Counted from the first letter of the stretch, positions 38,702-52,450 are shown. The stretch is DNA of 64,000 nt from Litorilituus lipolyticus (GCF_006439335.1 NZ_SAWY01000041.1:192775-256774); one strand, 5' to 3'. Numbers and translations: made by a program. The notes: generated by a model not told the origin, from the letters alone.

Positions 38702-38745
38702 AAAAAACGCACGATTACTTGTTAAAAGTAAAGTGCGTTTTTTTT
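38702..38745 (+). terminator. Terminator of mdh
   Basis: AAAAAACGCAC (38702-38712) pairs with GTGCGTTTTTT (38733-38743); the stem continues inward with TTACTT (38715-38720) and AAGTAA (38727-38732). Eight T residues follow the GC part. It also has the A-tract to work for the converging hemerythrin gene. Confidence 0.9.
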
Positions 38746-38786
38746 ATGCTTAAAGTTTATTGTGATTCTAGTTATTATAAAAATTG

Positions 38787-39194
38787 TTATTTAGCGCCGC
38801 AGCTAATTAAAAACTGACTGTAATCTTTATCACTTTTTTGAATATGGTAAGTTAACCAGTCTTTTAAAAATTGCATGACTTGTTCAGTCATATCCATTTG
38901 GTAATGATCAAACTTATCTTTTAGCTCATTTAATTGAACAATCAATTCATCGTGCTGACGTTTATGTTCAATATTTTCTTGGTAACCGTATTTTTCGAAT
39001 AACTCTTCTTCATAAGCAAAGTGCTTTTTTGTGTACTGAGTTAAATCAGTAAATGACTTTCTAAAGATATCTCGAGGATCTTCGAGACTCATGGCATCAT
39101 TTAAAGTATTTATAATGCTTATTAACTCTTTATGTTGCTGATCAATACTTTCAATACCAACGCTTAAATCTTTTGACCAAGTAATCAGTGGCAT
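38787..39194 (-). CDS. Bacteriohemerythrin
   Basis: A 135-residue non-haem di-iron O2-binding protein. The iron ligands appear in order: WSKDLSVGIESIDQQHKELI (His22), HFAYEEELF (His and Glu), HKRQHDELI (two His) and YHIQKSDKDYSQFL (His and Asp). The length is that of a single-domain bacteriohemerythrin. It probably stores or delivers oxygen or senses it. It is monocistronic and convergent with mdh. Confidence 0.95.
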   Translation of the reverse strand: MPLITWSKDLSVGIESIDQQHKELISIINTLNDAMSLEDPRDIFRKSFTDLTQYTKKHFAYEEELFEKYGYQENIEHKRQHDELIVQLNELKDKFDHYQMDMTEQVMQFLKDWLTYHIQKSDKDYSQFLISCGAK

Positions 39195-39371
39195 AATACC
39201 TCCTTTATGGTAGCTATACCTCTATTTACAGCAAATGCCATATTTGAGATAGCCAATTATTATTAGTGGATACTTATAAGTTAGTTGCTGATGATAGAAT
39301 GAACAATTTAAAGCTTATCTAGCTTGATGTGGATCAAAAAAAAATTGAGAAAGGTAAGGTTATTGATTTAA

Positions 39372-39401
39372 AAGAGCATTGGGACTAATACCAATGCTCT
39401 T
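39372..39401 (-). terminator. Terminator of ispB
   Basis: AAGAGCATTGG (39372-39382) pairs perfectly with CCAATGCTCTT (39391-39401) with an 8-nt loop; on the minus strand it is followed by a T-rich tract. It lies 13 nt after the ispB stop. Confidence 0.85.
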
Positions 39402-39413
39402 AAAGATCTATCG

Positions 39414-40385
39414 TTAGGCTGTTCGATTTGCGGCAATATGCGCTAAATTTTCAAGGGCTTGTTTGTAAGGCGACTCTGGTAACACTTTAAGAGCGTTAAT
39501 CGCTTTATCTGCCTCAATTTCAGCTTGCTTTTGGGTATAAACTAATGAGCCTGTTTCTTCCATTGCTTGTAGGATCTCATCTAAATGCTCCATACCGTTG
39601 CCGTGCTCAATAGCATCCCGAATTAACTGTTTTTGACGCTCATTACCATGCTTCATGGCGTAGAGTAATGGCAAGGTCGGTTTACCCTCGGCCAAGTCAT
39701 CACCAACATTTTTTCCCATCTCTTTAGCGTCAGCGGTGTAGTCCATAATATCATCAACTAACTGAAACGCTGTGCCTAAGTATTTACCGTAATCAGTCAT
39801 TGCTTGCTCAACATGTTCATCTTGATCAGAAATAACTGCCGCTAAACAAGTTGCAGCTTCAAATAATTTTGCTGTTTTACAATAGATGACTTGTAGATAG
39901 CTTTCTTCTGTTGTGTCGGGATCATTACAATTCATTAATTGAAGAACTTCACCTTCTGCGACAATATTGGTGGCATCAGATAAAATATCCATAATGCGCA
40001 TATTGGCAAGCTTAGTCATCATTTGGAATGAGCGCGTATAAAGAAAATCACCAACTAAAACGCTGGCTCCATTACCAAATAAGGCATTAGCGGTTTCTCG
40101 GCCTCTGCGCATATTCGACTCATCAACGACATCATCATGCAATAAGGTGGCCGTATGAATAAATTCGATGATCGCAGCGATCGCGCAATGATCTTTGCCT
40201 GAATAATCTAGTGCGCGTGCAGCTAAAACTGTTAGCATTGGGCGCATGCGCTTACCCCCACCATTGACAATGTAAATGCCAAGTTGGTTAATTAAAGCAA
40301 CATCAGATTGAAGTTGTTGATAGATTAAATCATTAACAACTGTCATATCGTCTTGTGCTAATGCTTGTATTGCTTTTACATCCAT
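39414..40385 (-). CDS. ispB: Octaprenyl diphosphate synthase
   Basis: The start taken is ATG at 40385 (MDVKAIQALAQDDM), giving 323 residues, the length of E. coli IspB; the in-frame extension upstream is AT-rich noise. This trans-prenyltransferase makes the C40 side chain of ubiquinone and menaquinone. The first aspartate-rich motif is LLHDDVVDESNMRRG and the second is QLVDDIMDYTADAKEMGKN. GGGKRMRP binds isopentenyl diphosphate. It is divergent from rplU, the conserved arrangement in Gammaproteobacteria. Confidence 0.96.
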   Translation of the reverse strand: MDVKAIQALAQDDMTVVNDLIYQQLQSDVALINQLGIYIVNGGGKRMRPMLTVLAARALDYSGKDHCAIAAIIEFIHTATLLHDDVVDESNMRRGRETANALFGNGASVLVGDFLYTRSFQMMTKLANMRIMDILSDATNIVAEGEVLQLMNCNDPDTTEESYLQVIYCKTAKLFEAATCLAAVISDQDEHVEQAMTDYGKYLGTAFQLVDDIMDYTADAKEMGKNVGDDLAEGKPTLPLLYAMKHGNERQKQLIRDAIEHGNGMEHLDEILQAMEETGSLVYTQKQAEIEADKAINALKVLPESPYKQALENLAHIAANRTA

Positions 40386-40540
40386 AATGAGAAAATCAAT
40401 GACCGTTAAGTGAACTGTATAATATGCGACAAAGTTTACACGAAATTGGCGTCGAATGAAGTTTTCAAAGGCCTTAGTTTTAATTCTATTGAAGAAAATA
40501 ATAAAATTTAGAAAAAAGAAAGAAATCATCATATTTATAC

Positions 40541-40569
40541 TTGCCCTGCATCGTATCTTCGCGTAGAAT
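40541..40569 (+). promoter_or_regulatory. Probable sigma-70 promoter of rplU-rpmA
   Basis: TTGCCC (40541-40546) and TAGAAT (40564-40569) are separated by 17 bp. It would give a leader of about 50 nt before rplU. Confidence 0.5.
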
Positions 40570-40627
40570 TCGCGCCCTATATTTTTAAATTTAGCGTCAT
40601 CATATATTGGCGCAGTACGGAGTAGCT

Positions 40628-40939
40628 ATGTACGCGGTATTCCAAAGCGGTGGTAAACAGCATCGTGTAACCGAAGGACAAACAGTTCGTCTAGAAAAGC
40701 TTGAGCTTGAAGTAGGCGCAACAGTAGAGTTTGATAATGTTTTAATGATCGCCAATGGCGAAAACATCAATGTAGGTGCACCTTACGTTGATGGTGGTAA
40801 AGTAGTAGCAGAAGTAGTAAACCAAGGTCGTGCAGACAAAGTTACTATTGTTAAATTTAAACGTCGTAAGCATTCACGTAAACAAGCGGGCCATCGTCAA
40901 TGGTTCACTGAAGTGAAAATTACTGGTATTAACGGCTAA
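40628..40939 (+). CDS. rplU: 50S ribosomal protein L21
   Basis: The start is ATG at 40628 ([20 protein letters not shown]), with GGAG 5 nt upstream; 103 residues, the E. coli length. GGKQHRV and [30 protein letters not shown] are L21 signatures for binding 23S rRNA. It is followed 16 nt later by rpmA, then obgE, the standard ribosome-assembly cluster. Confidence 0.98.
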   Translation: MYAVFQSGGKQHRVTEGQTVRLEKLELEVGATVEFDNVLMIANGENINVGAPYVDGGKVVAEVVNQGRADKVTIVKFKRRKHSRKQAGHRQWFTEVKITGING

Positions 40940-40955
40940 TTAGGAGCATTTTGAC

Positions 40956-41213
40956 ATGGCACATAAGAAGGCTGCAGGTAGTACACGAAATGGTCGCGAT
41001 TCTGAAGCTAAACGCCTAGGTGTTAAGCGTTTTGGTGGCGAAACTGTTTTAGCTGGTAACATTATTGTTCGTCAACGTGGTACTAAATTCCACGCTGGTA
41101 ACAACATGGGTATCGGTAAAGATCACACTTTATTTGCTTTATCTGACGGTAAAGTTCAATTTGAAGTTAAAGGTCCAAAGAATCGTAAATACGTTAGCAT
41201 CATCGCTGACTAA
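40956..41213 (+). CDS. rpmA: 50S ribosomal protein L27
   Basis: A protein of 85 residues starting [19 protein letters not shown], the form whose N-terminus reaches the peptidyl-transferase centre. [41 protein letters not shown] is typical. There is no Firmicute-type N-terminal prosequence. GGAG lies 10 nt before the ATG. A strong terminator follows, so obgE may have its own promoter. Confidence 0.98.
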   Translation: MAHKKAAGSTRNGRDSEAKRLGVKRFGGETVLAGNIIVRQRGTKFHAGNNMGIGKDHTLFALSDGKVQFEVKGPKNRKYVSIIAD

Positions 41214-41231
41214 TTAAGAAAACGATTTGAT

Positions 41232-41263
41232 AAAAACCTCGCTTCTAAGCGAGGTTTTTTTTT
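41232..41263 (+). terminator. Terminator of rplU-rpmA
   Basis: AAAAACCTCGCTT (41232-41244) pairs with AAGCGAGGTTTTT (41247-41259), followed by more T residues to 41263. This is a textbook rho-independent terminator. Confidence 0.93.
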
Positions 41264-41368
41264 GCATAAATAATCATTTAAGCTCAGCATGTGATTAATT
41301 AATTTAGATCATTTGGTATCAGATCTAAATCGTTTATACTAGTACAGGTTAATGTACTAACAAGTTAA

Positions 41369-42541
<1,173 letters not shown>

Positions 42542-42555
42542 TTATTAAAAATTCT

Positions 42556-42592
42556 AAAAAAGGCTGTAATTTGTTAAATTACAGCCTTTTTT
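42556..42592 (+). terminator. Terminator of obgE
   Basis: AAAAAAGGCTGTAATTT (42556-42572) pairs perfectly with AAATTACAGCCTTTTTT (42576-42592), with a 3-nt loop. Confidence 0.93.
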
Positions 42593-42628
42593 AATCGCAA
42601 ATGATCAAAACATATATTTAGGATCAAT

Positions 42629-43120
42629 ATGACAATTTTATCTATGATAGTAGCCACTGCTGCTGATAATGTGATTGGTAAAGACAATGATATGCCTTGG
42701 CACTTACCGGCTGATTTGGCTTATTTTAAGAAGGTAACCTTAGGCAAACCTGTAATTATGGGCAGAAAGACTTTTGAGTCTATTGGTAGGCCATTACCGG
42801 GACGTCGAAATATTGTTATATCACGTGATGAAAGCTATAAAAGAGATGGTATTGATACGGTAACGTCGGTTGAGCAAGCATTAGCACTTGTGCAAGATGT
42901 TGAAGAAATCATGGTAATTGGCGGTGGCGCAATTTATAAGCATTGTTTACCTGCGGCAACTCGACTTTATATAACTCATATCAAAGCAAGCATTGATGGT
43001 GATACGCGTTTTCCTGAGTACGATGATGGCAGCTGGCAAAAAGTCAGTAGTGAAGTACGTGACAGTGACGATAAAAATGCTTATGAGTTAGACTTTTGTG
43101 TTTATGAAAAACGCACTTAA
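42629..43120 (+). CDS. folA: Dihydrofolate reductase
   Basis: A 163-residue enzyme that reduces dihydrofolate with NADPH. NVIGKDNDMPWHLPADLAYFKKVTLGKPVIMGRKTFESIGRPLPGR includes the catalytic acid D in PADLAYFK and the NADPH arginine loop; VIGGGAIYKHCLP and IDGDTRFPEYD are typical further motifs. The length is close to E. coli FolA (159). In E. coli folA lies beside apaH; here the two are 34 kb apart. Confidence 0.97.
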   Translation: MTILSMIVATAADNVIGKDNDMPWHLPADLAYFKKVTLGKPVIMGRKTFESIGRPLPGRRNIVISRDESYKRDGIDTVTSVEQALALVQDVEEIMVIGGGAIYKHCLPAATRLYITHIKASIDGDTRFPEYDDGSWQKVSSEVRDSDDKNAYELDFCVYEKRT

Positions 43121-43154
43121 CCGTTAAAAATAGTCGAAAATTCAACTGTTTTAT

Positions 43155-43189
43155 AAAGCTCAATACTTAGTGGTATTGAGCTTTTTTTT
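43155..43189 (+). terminator. Terminator of folA
   Basis: AAAGCTCAATAC (43155-43166) pairs with GTATTGAGCTTT (43173-43184); eight T residues run to 43189. Confidence 0.92.
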
Positions 43190-43259
43190 GGTTTACAGTA
43201 CCTATTGTATACAAAATTGTAATGCCATTGTTATTCTGATTTTTGTGGTAGGTGAAAAA

Positions 43260-44074
43260 ATGAATCTATTGGGGAGTAAGGAAGTTGCCGTTTTGATTAA
43301 AGTGTTTTGTTGTATTTTCTATCTCGGAGTAAGCTTTGGTGCGCACTCGCGGAAGAACTTAAAGTAAAAGAGCCGGAAAAAGTAAAGACTGTACCTGTGA
43401 AAAGCCGAATAGAATTAAATAAATTTAGGGAAGCTAATTCTTTCTACCTTCTTGAGTCTTCAATAGATAAAGATATTTGTTCTAATGTTTTAGCTAGCTT
43501 AAACAAGCCTAGAGAGCATAACTTTATGAAAAATAAAGAAAGCCTGAGAAAGGGGGAGGGAGGGTTAGTCAATTTGGGGTTGCCTGAAATGCTGATACAA
43601 ACAGAGCTAAATCTCCCAAGAACTGTTATGCATGGAAAAAATGCAAACTCGTCGCGTGTTGAAGAATTTGTGGTTGATTTGAATAAAGATGGAACCAATG
43701 AATTTGTTTATCGCTCTACCGGGTATTTATCTAGTATTTGGGTACATTCTTTTTACTTGCTAACAGCTGCATATGACAGTAAAAAATATTCTCGTTTTGG
43801 AGAGTTTATGATGAAACAGCGAGAGCTGGGTAATGTTTCCAATTTTTTGTGGCAATGGCAAGAATTTAATGATCTCGAATCGGGTAATTTTGTAAGGACA
43901 TTCGGCTCACAGGTAATATATGAGTTTATCGAGTTTAACAAACAATACTACCTCCTCGCTACTCGCTCGGTAATAAAAGAAAATTCACCCATTCAAGTGG
44001 CTGTGGTGCAATTAGGCAGCGCTAGTGACATTTATCCTGCATGCCTTTTTGAAACAAAATTTATCGTTAATTAG
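43260..44074 (+). pseudogene. Secreted hypothetical protein with an apparent frameshift near codon 27
   Basis: The ATG at 43260 with AGGTG 5 nt upstream opens a good signal peptide (VLIKVFCCIFYLGVSFGA), but that frame stops at 43367. The -1 frame from about 43340 continues as ALAEELKVKEPEK and stays open to 44074. Joining the frames near 43340-43345 gives a normal signal-peptide cleavage site (GA-LA-EE) and a mature protein of about 240 residues, so a single base seems to be missing. The mature part has DLNKDGTNEFVYR, an EF-hand-like FG-GAP-type repeat, and no family I can name. Sequencing error, recent mutation or recoding cannot be told apart; no slippery heptamer is seen. Confidence 0.6.
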
Positions 44075-44286
44075 TGCTAAATGTTCAGTTAGTATCTATG
44101 GTAAAAAATGGCAGAATTTTCTACAGTCTAGTTTCAGATAATTACGAGGTACCAGCTCGTCAATTGCTTTATAAAGACAATAGTAAACAAGTGCTTGATA
44201 TTATAGTTAGTGATTTTAACGCTAACAGTTAATTATTAATTAATCATAACGTAAACATTAAGCTAACATGAAACAAAGCTAAACTA

Positions 44287-44316
44287 AAAAGCCGATAGCT
44301 TAAGCTATCGGCTTTT
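44287..44316. terminator. Perfectly palindromic bidirectional terminator
   Basis: A 30-bp perfect palindrome: AAAAGCCGATAGCTT (44287-44301) followed at once by AAGCTATCGGCTTTT (44302-44316). The loop would be formed from the central bases. It ends gltD on the minus strand and any transcript from the left. Confidence 0.92.
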
Positions 44317-44362
44317 CTTTTATTACCTTAGTTTGCTTTGTGGCACTTAGCCAAGGCTAATA

Positions 44363-45808
<1,446 letters not shown>

Positions 45809-45823
45809 TTATCAACTTATTAA

Positions 45824-48800
45824 TTATTGCGCTTGAACACGAAGTTCAGCACTTGAGCGACTGCGATGGCCAAGTAAGGTTTTCACGTCAGTTGCTTTTG
45901 GTTTAACAAGTTTGAACATAGGTGCAAAGGTATCGAAATCATGCAATATTTCGTGTGCTCTTAAGCTACCTGTTTCTTCAAAATGTTGATTGATAATGCC
46001 GCGAAGGTGTTCTTGATGTATCGCGAGTTCGTCAATGGCGAGCATTTCGATAGACTCTTTATTTAAGCGAACATCAAGATCATCAGCTTCGTCTAATACA
46101 TAGGCAAAACCACCTGTCATACCCGCACCAAAGTTGACACCCACTTTACCTAAAATGGTAACGACGCCACCGGTCATGTATTCACATGCATGGTCGCCAG
46201 TACCCTCAATAACCGCATGACAGCCAGAGTTACGTACAGCGAAACGTTCGCCAGCTCGACCACAGCCATATAATTTACCGCCTGTAGCCCCATACAAACA
46301 GGTATTACCCATGATCATAGTTTTATGACTTAAGTATTCGACACCACGTGGTGGTTTGATGGTTAACTTACCACCGGTCATGCCTTTACCTACATAGTCA
46401 TTAGCATCACCAGTTAAGTTCAGGTGTAAACCTCCAGCATTCCATACGCCAAAGCTTTGCCCAGCTGTGCCTGATAAATGGATAGTCACAGGGTAAGCTG
46501 CCATACCTTGGTCACCATGATGACGAGCAATCTCACCGGATAAGGTTGCACCTACTGAACGATCAGTATTTTGAATGGTAAAGCGATATTCACCACCGCT
46601 ATTATGTGCAACGGCATCTTGGCATGCTGCTAATATTTGTTGATTTAACTTACCTTCATCAAATGCAGTATTTTCCTCAGTTTGATGTAATGCGGTATGT
46701 TCACCGGCTACAACAGGTGCGATAATAGGCGATAAATCAAGTTTTTGCTGTTTAGCACTGATACCTTCAACTTGTACTAATAAGTCGGTTCGACCAATAA
46801 TGTCTGTTAAGCTTTCAACACCTAACTTAGCTAAAATTTCGCGGACATCACGAGCGATAAATTTAAAGTAGTTCATTACCTGATCAGGCAATCCTTTAAA
46901 GAATTGTTCACGTAAAACATCATCTTGAGTTGCAACACCTGTTGCACAGTTATTTAAATGACATATTCTTAAAAATTTACAGCCTAAAGCAACCATAGGT
47001 GCAGTACCAAAGCCAAAGCTTTCTGCTCCTAAAATAGCTGCTTTCACAATATCCACACCTGTTTTTAAGCCGCCATCAACTTGCAAGCGAACTTTATGAC
47101 GCAAACCATTTTCTACCAATGATTGATGCGCTTCAGCAAGACCTAACTCCCAAGGACAACCCGCATATTTTACTGATGTTAAGGGGCTAGCAGCGGTGCC
47201 ACCGTCGTAACCTGAAATGGTAATAAAATCAGCGTAAGCTTTGGCTACCCCTGAGGCAATAGTACCTACACCCGGGCCAGAAACTAATTTAACGGAGATA
47301 ACCGCTTTTGGGTTAACTTGTTTTAAATCGAAAATAAGCTGAGCTAAATCCTCGATTGAATAAATATCGTGATGTGGTGGAGGTGAAATTAAGGTTACAC
47401 CTGGTACAGAGTAACGAAGCTTAGCAATTAGTGGTGATACTTTATCTCCGGGTAATTGACCACCTTCGCCAGGCTTAGCACCTTGCGCAACTTTAATTTG
47501 TAGCACATCAGCATTAACCAAATAATGTGGTGTTACGCCAAATCGACCTGAGGCAATTTGCTTGATACGAGAATTTTTAACGGTACCAAAGCGGCGTTCA
47601 TCTTCACCACCTTCACCTGAATTGGAGAAGCCCCCTAAACGGTTCATTGCGATAGCTAAGGCTTCATGTGCTTCTGGGCTTAATGCACCAATAGACATTG
47701 CAGCAGAATCAAAGCGCTTAAACATTTCCGTTTCACTTTCTACTTTATCTAAGCTGATTTGCTCAGTGCCTTCTTTAAATTGCAATAAGTCACGCAGCAT
47801 GGCGATTGGGCGTTCATTGACCTCTTCGGCAAATTTTCGATAGTCGCTGTAGTCACCATTTTGCACAGCACGTTGTAGGTAGTTAACGACATCAGGGTTA
47901 AATGCATGATACTCGCCACCATGAACGTATTTTAATAATCCGCCATGATTAACTTTTTGATGTGGTAAGAAGGCTTTTCGCGCTAAGTTAATACCATCTT
48001 GCTCAATATCTTTAAAATTAGCACCTTTGATTCGACTAGGTAAATCACTAAAGCACAGTTCCATAATGTCATCATTGAGGCCAATTACTTCAAATAAACC
48101 GGCACAACGATAACTGGCAATAGTTGAAATGCCCATTTTAGATAGAATTTTGAATAGGCCTTTATTGATACCTTCGCGGTAATTCACAATAGCATCACGA
48201 GCTGATAAATTAATTTGACCTTGCTCTACAAGCTGCTCAATAGTTTCGAATGCCAAGTACGGGTAAATTGCTGTTGCGCCTAAGCCTAAAAGTACGGCAT
48301 ATTGATGAGAATCACGCACTGAAGCGGTTTCAACAATAATGTTAGAGTCACAGCGAAGCTGTTGATCTACCAACCGTTTTTGTACCGCTCCGACTGCCAT
48401 TGGTGCAGGTATCACTAATAAACCTGGATGAATTTGTCTGTCAGATAGAACAAGGATTACCGTTTCTTTATTTCTGACTAGATCTTCTGCTTCATTACAA
48501 AGACGAATAATAGCGGCTTCTAACCCTTCTTCAGCATCGTAATTCAGTGTTAGGGTGTCTGAACGATAATGCTCAGGATCTAATTCTTTTAACTGCTTTA
48601 AACCGGTATACATTAAAACAGGTGTGGAAAATAACATACGATCAGCGTGACCTGATGTTTCATTAAAAACATTATGCTCACGACCAATACAGGTACCCAA
48701 TGACATTACGTATCGTTCACGAAGCGGATCAATAGGTGGATTTGTTACTTGGGCAAATTGTTGACGGAAATAATCGTATAAGGTTCTTGGTTGTGATGAC

Positions 48801-50284
48801 AATACCGCCATTGGTGTATCATCACCCATAGAGCCTGTAGCTTCTTGACCATTTTCTGCAAGGGTTTTAATAACTTGATGAATTTCTTCATAGCTATAAT
48901 TGAACATTTTATGAAATTGCGCCATTTCTTCATCAGAAAAGACACGTGTGCCAATTAAGTTGGCTTCTAGTTCATCAAATGGTACAAGGCGTCGAATGTT
49001 TTTGTTTAGCCAGTCACGATATGGGTGACGTTCTTTAAGGTCGTTATCGATATCAGAAGAATTAAATAGTTTACCAGTGTAGGTATCTAAAGCGAGCATT
49101 TCACCAGGGCCGACGCGACCTTTTTCAATGACTTCATCTTCGCCATAATCCCATATACCGACTTCAGAGGCTAAAGTTATAAAACCATCTCGCGTAATAA
49201 CATAGCGAGCAGGGCGTAGTCCATTTCTATCTAAGTTACAGGCAACATGACGGCCATTAGTCATAACAACCCCAGCAGGGCCATCCCATGGTTCCATGTG
49301 CATGGAGTTAAACTCGTAAAAGGCGCGTAACTCGTCATCCATTAATGGATTGTTTTGCCATGCAGGAGGCATAAGTAAACGCATAGCGCGGTATAAATCC
49401 ATACCGCCTGCTAAGAAAAGCTCAAGCATGTTGTCTAATGAAGAAGAGTCTGAACCGCTTTGACCAACAAATGGTGCAGCATCTTGTAAATCAGGTAATA
49501 GAGGTGACTTAAAACGATAAGTACGTGCACGACTCCACTGACGGTTACCATTAATGGTATTAATTTCACCATTATGTGCTAAATAACGGAACGGCTGGGC
49601 CAAATGCCACTGTGGTGACGTATTTGTTGAGAAACGTTGATGGAATACACATATGGCAGTTTGCATACGTATATCTGCAAGATCTAGGTAAAAGTTAGGT
49701 AAATCTACTGGCATCATTAAGCCTTTGTAGATGGTTACTAAACAGGAAAGGCTGGCAACATAGAACTTTTCATCGGTGATACGCTTCTCTGCACGACGAC
49801 GTGCCATGTACAAACGACGTTCTAGATCTCTATTTCTCCAACCTGGAGGTGCATCAACGAATACTTGCTCTATCTTAGGTAAGTTCCCTAGGGCAATTTC
49901 ACCTAAAACCGATGTATCTACTGGCACGGTTCTCCAGCCAATTAATGTTAAGCTTTCATTAGCTAGCTCTTCTTCTAGTACCTTTTTAGATAATGCAGCT
50001 TCAATAGGATCAGGATTTAAGAAAATCATACCTACAGCATATTTCTTACCTAATTTCCAATTGTTGTCTTCGGCAACTGCACGGAAAAAACTATCAGGTT
50101 TTTGTAGTAGTAAACCACAGCCATCACCTGTTTTACCGTCGGCAGCTATACCGCCGCGATGTTGCATACGATCAAGAGCAGAAATAGCTGTCTTAATAAG
50201 TTTATGACTGGTTTCACCTTGTTGATGGGCTATTAAGCCAAAGCCACAGTTGTCTTTTTGGACGCTATGATCATAAAGCTGCAT
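45824..50284 (-). CDS. gltB: Glutamate synthase large subunit
   Basis: A 1486-residue enzyme turning 2-oxoglutarate and glutamine into two glutamates. The N-terminal Ntn amidotransferase has its nucleophile at Cys13 ([11 protein letters not shown]), so a 12-residue propeptide must be removed. The FMN synthase domain carries [17 protein letters not shown] and [14 protein letters not shown]; the [3Fe-4S] site is [19 protein letters not shown]. The C-terminal GXGXG beta-helix shows [22 protein letters not shown] and [11 protein letters not shown]. It heads gltBD. The 395-nt region upstream to about 50680 must hold its promoter. Confidence 0.97.
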   Translation of the reverse strand: MQLYDHSVQKDNCGFGLIAHQQGETSHKLIKTAISALDRMQHRGGIAADGKTGDGCGLLLQKPDSFFRAVAEDNNWKLGKKYAVGMIFLNPDPIEAALSKKVLEEELANESLTLIGWRTVPVDTSVLGEIALGNLPKIEQVFVDAPPGWRNRDLERRLYMARRRAEKRITDEKFYVASLSCLVTIYKGLMMPVDLPNFYLDLADIRMQTAICVFHQRFSTNTSPQWHLAQPFRYLAHNGEINTINGNRQWSRARTYRFKSPLLPDLQDAAPFVGQSGSDSSSLDNMLELFLAGGMDLYRAMRLLMPPAWQNNPLMDDELRAFYEFNSMHMEPWDGPAGVVMTNGRHVACNLDRNGLRPARYVITRDGFITLASEVGIWDYGEDEVIEKGRVGPGEMLALDTYTGKLFNSSDIDNDLKERHPYRDWLNKNIRRLVPFDELEANLIGTRVFSDEEMAQFHKMFNYSYEEIHQVIKTLAENGQEATGSMGDDTPMAVLSSQPRTLYDYFRQQFAQVTNPPIDPLRERYVMSLGTCIGREHNVFNETSGHADRMLFSTPVLMYTGLKQLKELDPEHYRSDTLTLNYDAEEGLEAAIIRLCNEAEDLVRNKETVILVLSDRQIHPGLLVIPAPMAVGAVQKRLVDQQLRCDSNIIVETASVRDSHQYAVLLGLGATAIYPYLAFETIEQLVEQGQINLSARDAIVNYREGINKGLFKILSKMGISTIASYRCAGLFEVIGLNDDIMELCFSDLPSRIKGANFKDIEQDGINLARKAFLPHQKVNHGGLLKYVHGGEYHAFNPDVVNYLQRAVQNGDYSDYRKFAEEVNERPIAMLRDLLQFKEGTEQISLDKVESETEMFKRFDSAAMSIGALSPEAHEALAIAMNRLGGFSNSGEGGEDERRFGTVKNSRIKQIASGRFGVTPHYLVNADVLQIKVAQGAKPGEGGQLPGDKVSPLIAKLRYSVPGVTLISPPPHHDIYSIEDLAQLIFDLKQVNPKAVISVKLVSGPGVGTIASGVAKAYADFITISGYDGGTAASPLTSVKYAGCPWELGLAEAHQSLVENGLRHKVRLQVDGGLKTGVDIVKAAILGAESFGFGTAPMVALGCKFLRICHLNNCATGVATQDDVLREQFFKGLPDQVMNYFKFIARDVREILAKLGVESLTDIIGRTDLLVQVEGISAKQQKLDLSPIIAPVVAGEHTALHQTEENTAFDEGKLNQQILAACQDAVAHNSGGEYRFTIQNTDRSVGATLSGEIARHHGDQGMAAYPVTIHLSGTAGQSFGVWNAGGLHLNLTGDANDYVGKGMTGGKLTIKPPRGVEYLSHKTMIMGNTCLYGATGGKLYGCGRAGERFAVRNSGCHAVIEGTGDHACEYMTGGVVTILGKVGVNFGAGMTGGFAYVLDEADDLDVRLNKESIEMLAIDELAIHQEHLRGIINQHFEETGSLRAHEILHDFDTFAPMFKLVKPKATDVKTLLGHRSRSSAELRVQAQ

Positions 50285-50853
50285 TTTTTTCTCCTAAAAT
50301 AAATTCGACTTACTCACAGGACGAATAAAAAAGAATAAAGGCATGGAAAAAATGCATAAATACTCTTCTTTAAAGTAAGTGGAACTTTCAACATTACCCA
50401 CTTATAGCAGAAAGGTCAATTAAAATAGAGCTTTTGCTCGTAATTTATTTTCATTAATTGTAAGCTTTTAATTAGTTTAAGCTTTAAGTGATATTTTTAA
50501 GTGTCTGTTTTTGCGGGTTGTTTTGTTTTTGTTGGTGTTTTGCTACCAAAAAAAGAGTTTTATATTGTAATTTTATTACATTTTGATTGGTTATATAGTT
50601 TTAAGGAATATTCAGTATTTATTCAATTGATGGTTTAAGCGGATTGATTGTTATTGGTAGTGAATAAAAGCTAAGGCGTTAAAGATATTCTCTCTTATTG
50701 CAAAAAGCCAGTTCGTCATAAGCGCGAAGTATTATAAGTACAATGAGACTCTGTAGAATACTTAGCATCTTCAGATTATGATTTTCAAAATTTAGTGATA
50801 AAAAAACCAATAGCAAGACTATTGGTTTTAATTGGAGAAGAGCATTACTTTGC
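50285..50853. other. Intergenic region between gltB and folE2
   Basis: About 570 bases with no convincing gene; a 64-codon frame at 50679-50873 overlaps the folE2 end and has no family or ribosome site. The stretch holds the gltB promoter region and the folE2 terminator. A GT-rich segment (50500-50560) looks like low complexity only. Confidence 0.55.
50803..50829 (-). terminator. Terminator of folE2
   Basis: AAAACCAATAG (50803-50813) pairs with CTATTGGTTTT (50819-50829) around a 5-nt loop. On the minus strand the stem is followed by a run of T (the A-tract 50800-50806 on the plus strand). It starts 25 nt after the folE2 stop. Confidence 0.9.
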
Positions 50854-51780
50854 TTATGGCTGGTAGCCACCACTTATGCCCTTAGTCGTGATGCTCACAG
50901 CGTCATGGGCATGAAGAGATTCGAGGTGATTGATTTTAAGCCAAAAGTCATCGTATTGTGTTGCTAGGTTCATACTGTGTTGTAATCTCCTAGCTGCATC
51001 TTCACAAAACATTAAGTTTTGCCCATTAAGGCGTGCGAATTCTTGCTCGTCTTCACGTTTAACTGCTGCTTGTACTGGTGTTTGAAGTGAGTCTTCGATG
51101 AGATCAACTAAGCTAGTGATAGGGAAGTCACTTACTTGGCTATTCAATTTCACTTTAACTTCGGCAACAGAGCGCTGAGAATGAGGTGTTGCCACAATCC
51201 CTTCTGTAGTTCCTAACCATTCATGCACATCAGCTAAAGCAAGCTCACTTTGCTTAGAAAACTTATCTTGAAATGCTTGCTGAATTAATTGTCTCGCAAG
51301 CGCGGCTGAACAAGGGCATGTTGACGAATAGCGAACATCTATGGCTAATTCAACAGTAAGCTGACCTTGATTAAGTAAACCTGTAACGGTAACAGGGTAG
51401 GCTTTCCAGCCTTCTTTGCCACTAATGAGTGATTTTCTTCGTAAATGATATTCAAAGTTAAATTGTACCTTAGCTTGATCTGATAAATCATCGTGGCTCG
51501 AAATAAAGCCATCTAGTAAAGTAACCAAACTTTGGTAAGTTAATGTACCGTTTGTAGAAAGTTCATCTAATAATAAATATAAGCGCGACATATGAATGCC
51601 TTTCGCTTGTGCTTCTTTAAGGTTTACAAAAGCATCAACGTGAGCTGAAACCATACGCTCTGCTTCGCCTTTTGAGGCAACCATAATTGGCATTTCTATA
51701 TTACTCATGCCAACCCAATCAAGTGTACCTTCGGTTTGGGCTCTAGTATGGTTTGCAATATCAGGCATTGATGTCGGCAT
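50854..51780 (-). CDS. folE2: GTP cyclohydrolase FolE2 (type IB)
   Basis: The start is ATG at 51780 ([26 protein letters not shown]), with GGAG 5 nt upstream; 308 residues. It makes 7,8-dihydroneopterin triphosphate from GTP, for folate or queuosine. The FolE2 signature is the N-terminal DWVGM and the conserved Cys in [16 protein letters not shown], with HSQRSVAEV and FCEDAARRL. This type can use metals other than zinc and is often induced under zinc limitation; no Zur box was found upstream here. Confidence 0.93.
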   Translation of the reverse strand: MPTSMPDIANHTRAQTEGTLDWVGMSNIEMPIMVASKGEAERMVSAHVDAFVNLKEAQAKGIHMSRLYLLLDELSTNGTLTYQSLVTLLDGFISSHDDLSDQAKVQFNFEYHLRRKSLISGKEGWKAYPVTVTGLLNQGQLTVELAIDVRYSSTCPCSAALARQLIQQAFQDKFSKQSELALADVHEWLGTTEGIVATPHSQRSVAEVKVKLNSQVSDFPITSLVDLIEDSLQTPVQAAVKREDEQEFARLNGQNLMFCEDAARRLQHSMNLATQYDDFWLKINHLESLHAHDAVSITTKGISGGYQP

Positions 51781-52093
51781 TACGGCTCCGCATAAATCAA
51801 AAATATATAAAATAAATAGGTAGGTATAAATCAAAAAACCTTAGTACCCACCACAAGTAAATCTAAGGGCGCATATTCTAGCTTATTTTTTAATGCGGAT
51901 CATTATTGTTCTAACTATTGTTGCGCTTTGGTTAGTGTAAATGGCTAGATTATCTAAATAACTCTTTATTTTACATAGAGATAATAATAATTGTAAATAA
52001 TGTGTTGGTGAGGTGGTTTGATGATTTTGTTGCTTGTTGAAGTGTCTAAATTTAGGTAAAGTGGTGCTATTTCTGTTTGAGAATGGGGTTGTT
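51781..52093. other. Divergent region between folE2 and the HptA-like gene
   Basis: About 310 AT-rich bases with the promoters of both genes. GGAG at 51786-51789 on the minus strand is the folE2 ribosome site. No operator or structured RNA was recognised. Confidence 0.5.
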
Positions 52094-52450
52094 GTGAATT
52101 CAGAGCAAACAATACCACTATTAGATATAGCGCTACTGCAAGGGTATATAGATAGTTTAGGGAAAAATATTGTTGAGCAAATGTTTGCTTTATATCAGCA
52201 GCAAGCTCAAGTCTATTTGGCTGACATTGAAAAAGCTCAAGGTGAGGATGCTAAAGAAAGTTGGCAAGAGCATTGCCATAAAATGAAAGGGGCTTCAGCG
52301 AGTGTAGGTCTATTACAGCTTCATAAAAAATTAGTGGTACTGGAAAAGACATCAGCGTCGCAAGTGGAAAAGGCTGAGTTATTAACACAATTAAAGGAAG
52401 AAAACGCTCTTGCACTGCAAGCGTTTGAAGAATGGTTAACGGCTGTTTAA
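52094..52450 (+). CDS. Stand-alone HPt phosphotransfer protein resembling the ArcB HPt domain (HptA-like)
   Basis: The start proposed is GTG at 52094 (MNSEQTIPLLDIALLQGYIDSLG), with a GGGG stretch 5 nt upstream; an upstream TTG would add 20 residues. This 118-residue protein is a single HPt domain with phosphorylatable H62 in EHCHKMKGASASVGLLQL. The pattern closely follows E. coli ArcB's HPt (LLDIPMLEQYLELVG and GHKIKGAAGSVGLRHL). In Shewanella such a free HPt (HptA) feeds the ArcA regulator in place of ArcB. Here it lies convergent with arcA, separated by one terminator, which makes that role likely. Confidence 0.82.
   Translation: MNSEQTIPLLDIALLQGYIDSLGKNIVEQMFALYQQQAQVYLADIEKAQGEDAKESWQEHCHKMKGASASVGLLQLHKKLVVLEKTSASQVEKAELLTQLKEENALALQAFEEWLTAV

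Noticed and set aside
44098..44232. 44-codon plus-strand frame after the frameshifted gene
   Set aside because: No ribosome site and no family. It could be a remnant of a longer gene, but nothing supports calling it.
50679..50873. 64-codon minus-strand frame
   Set aside because: Its start overlaps the end of folE2 and it runs through the folE2 terminator hairpin; no family or ribosome site.
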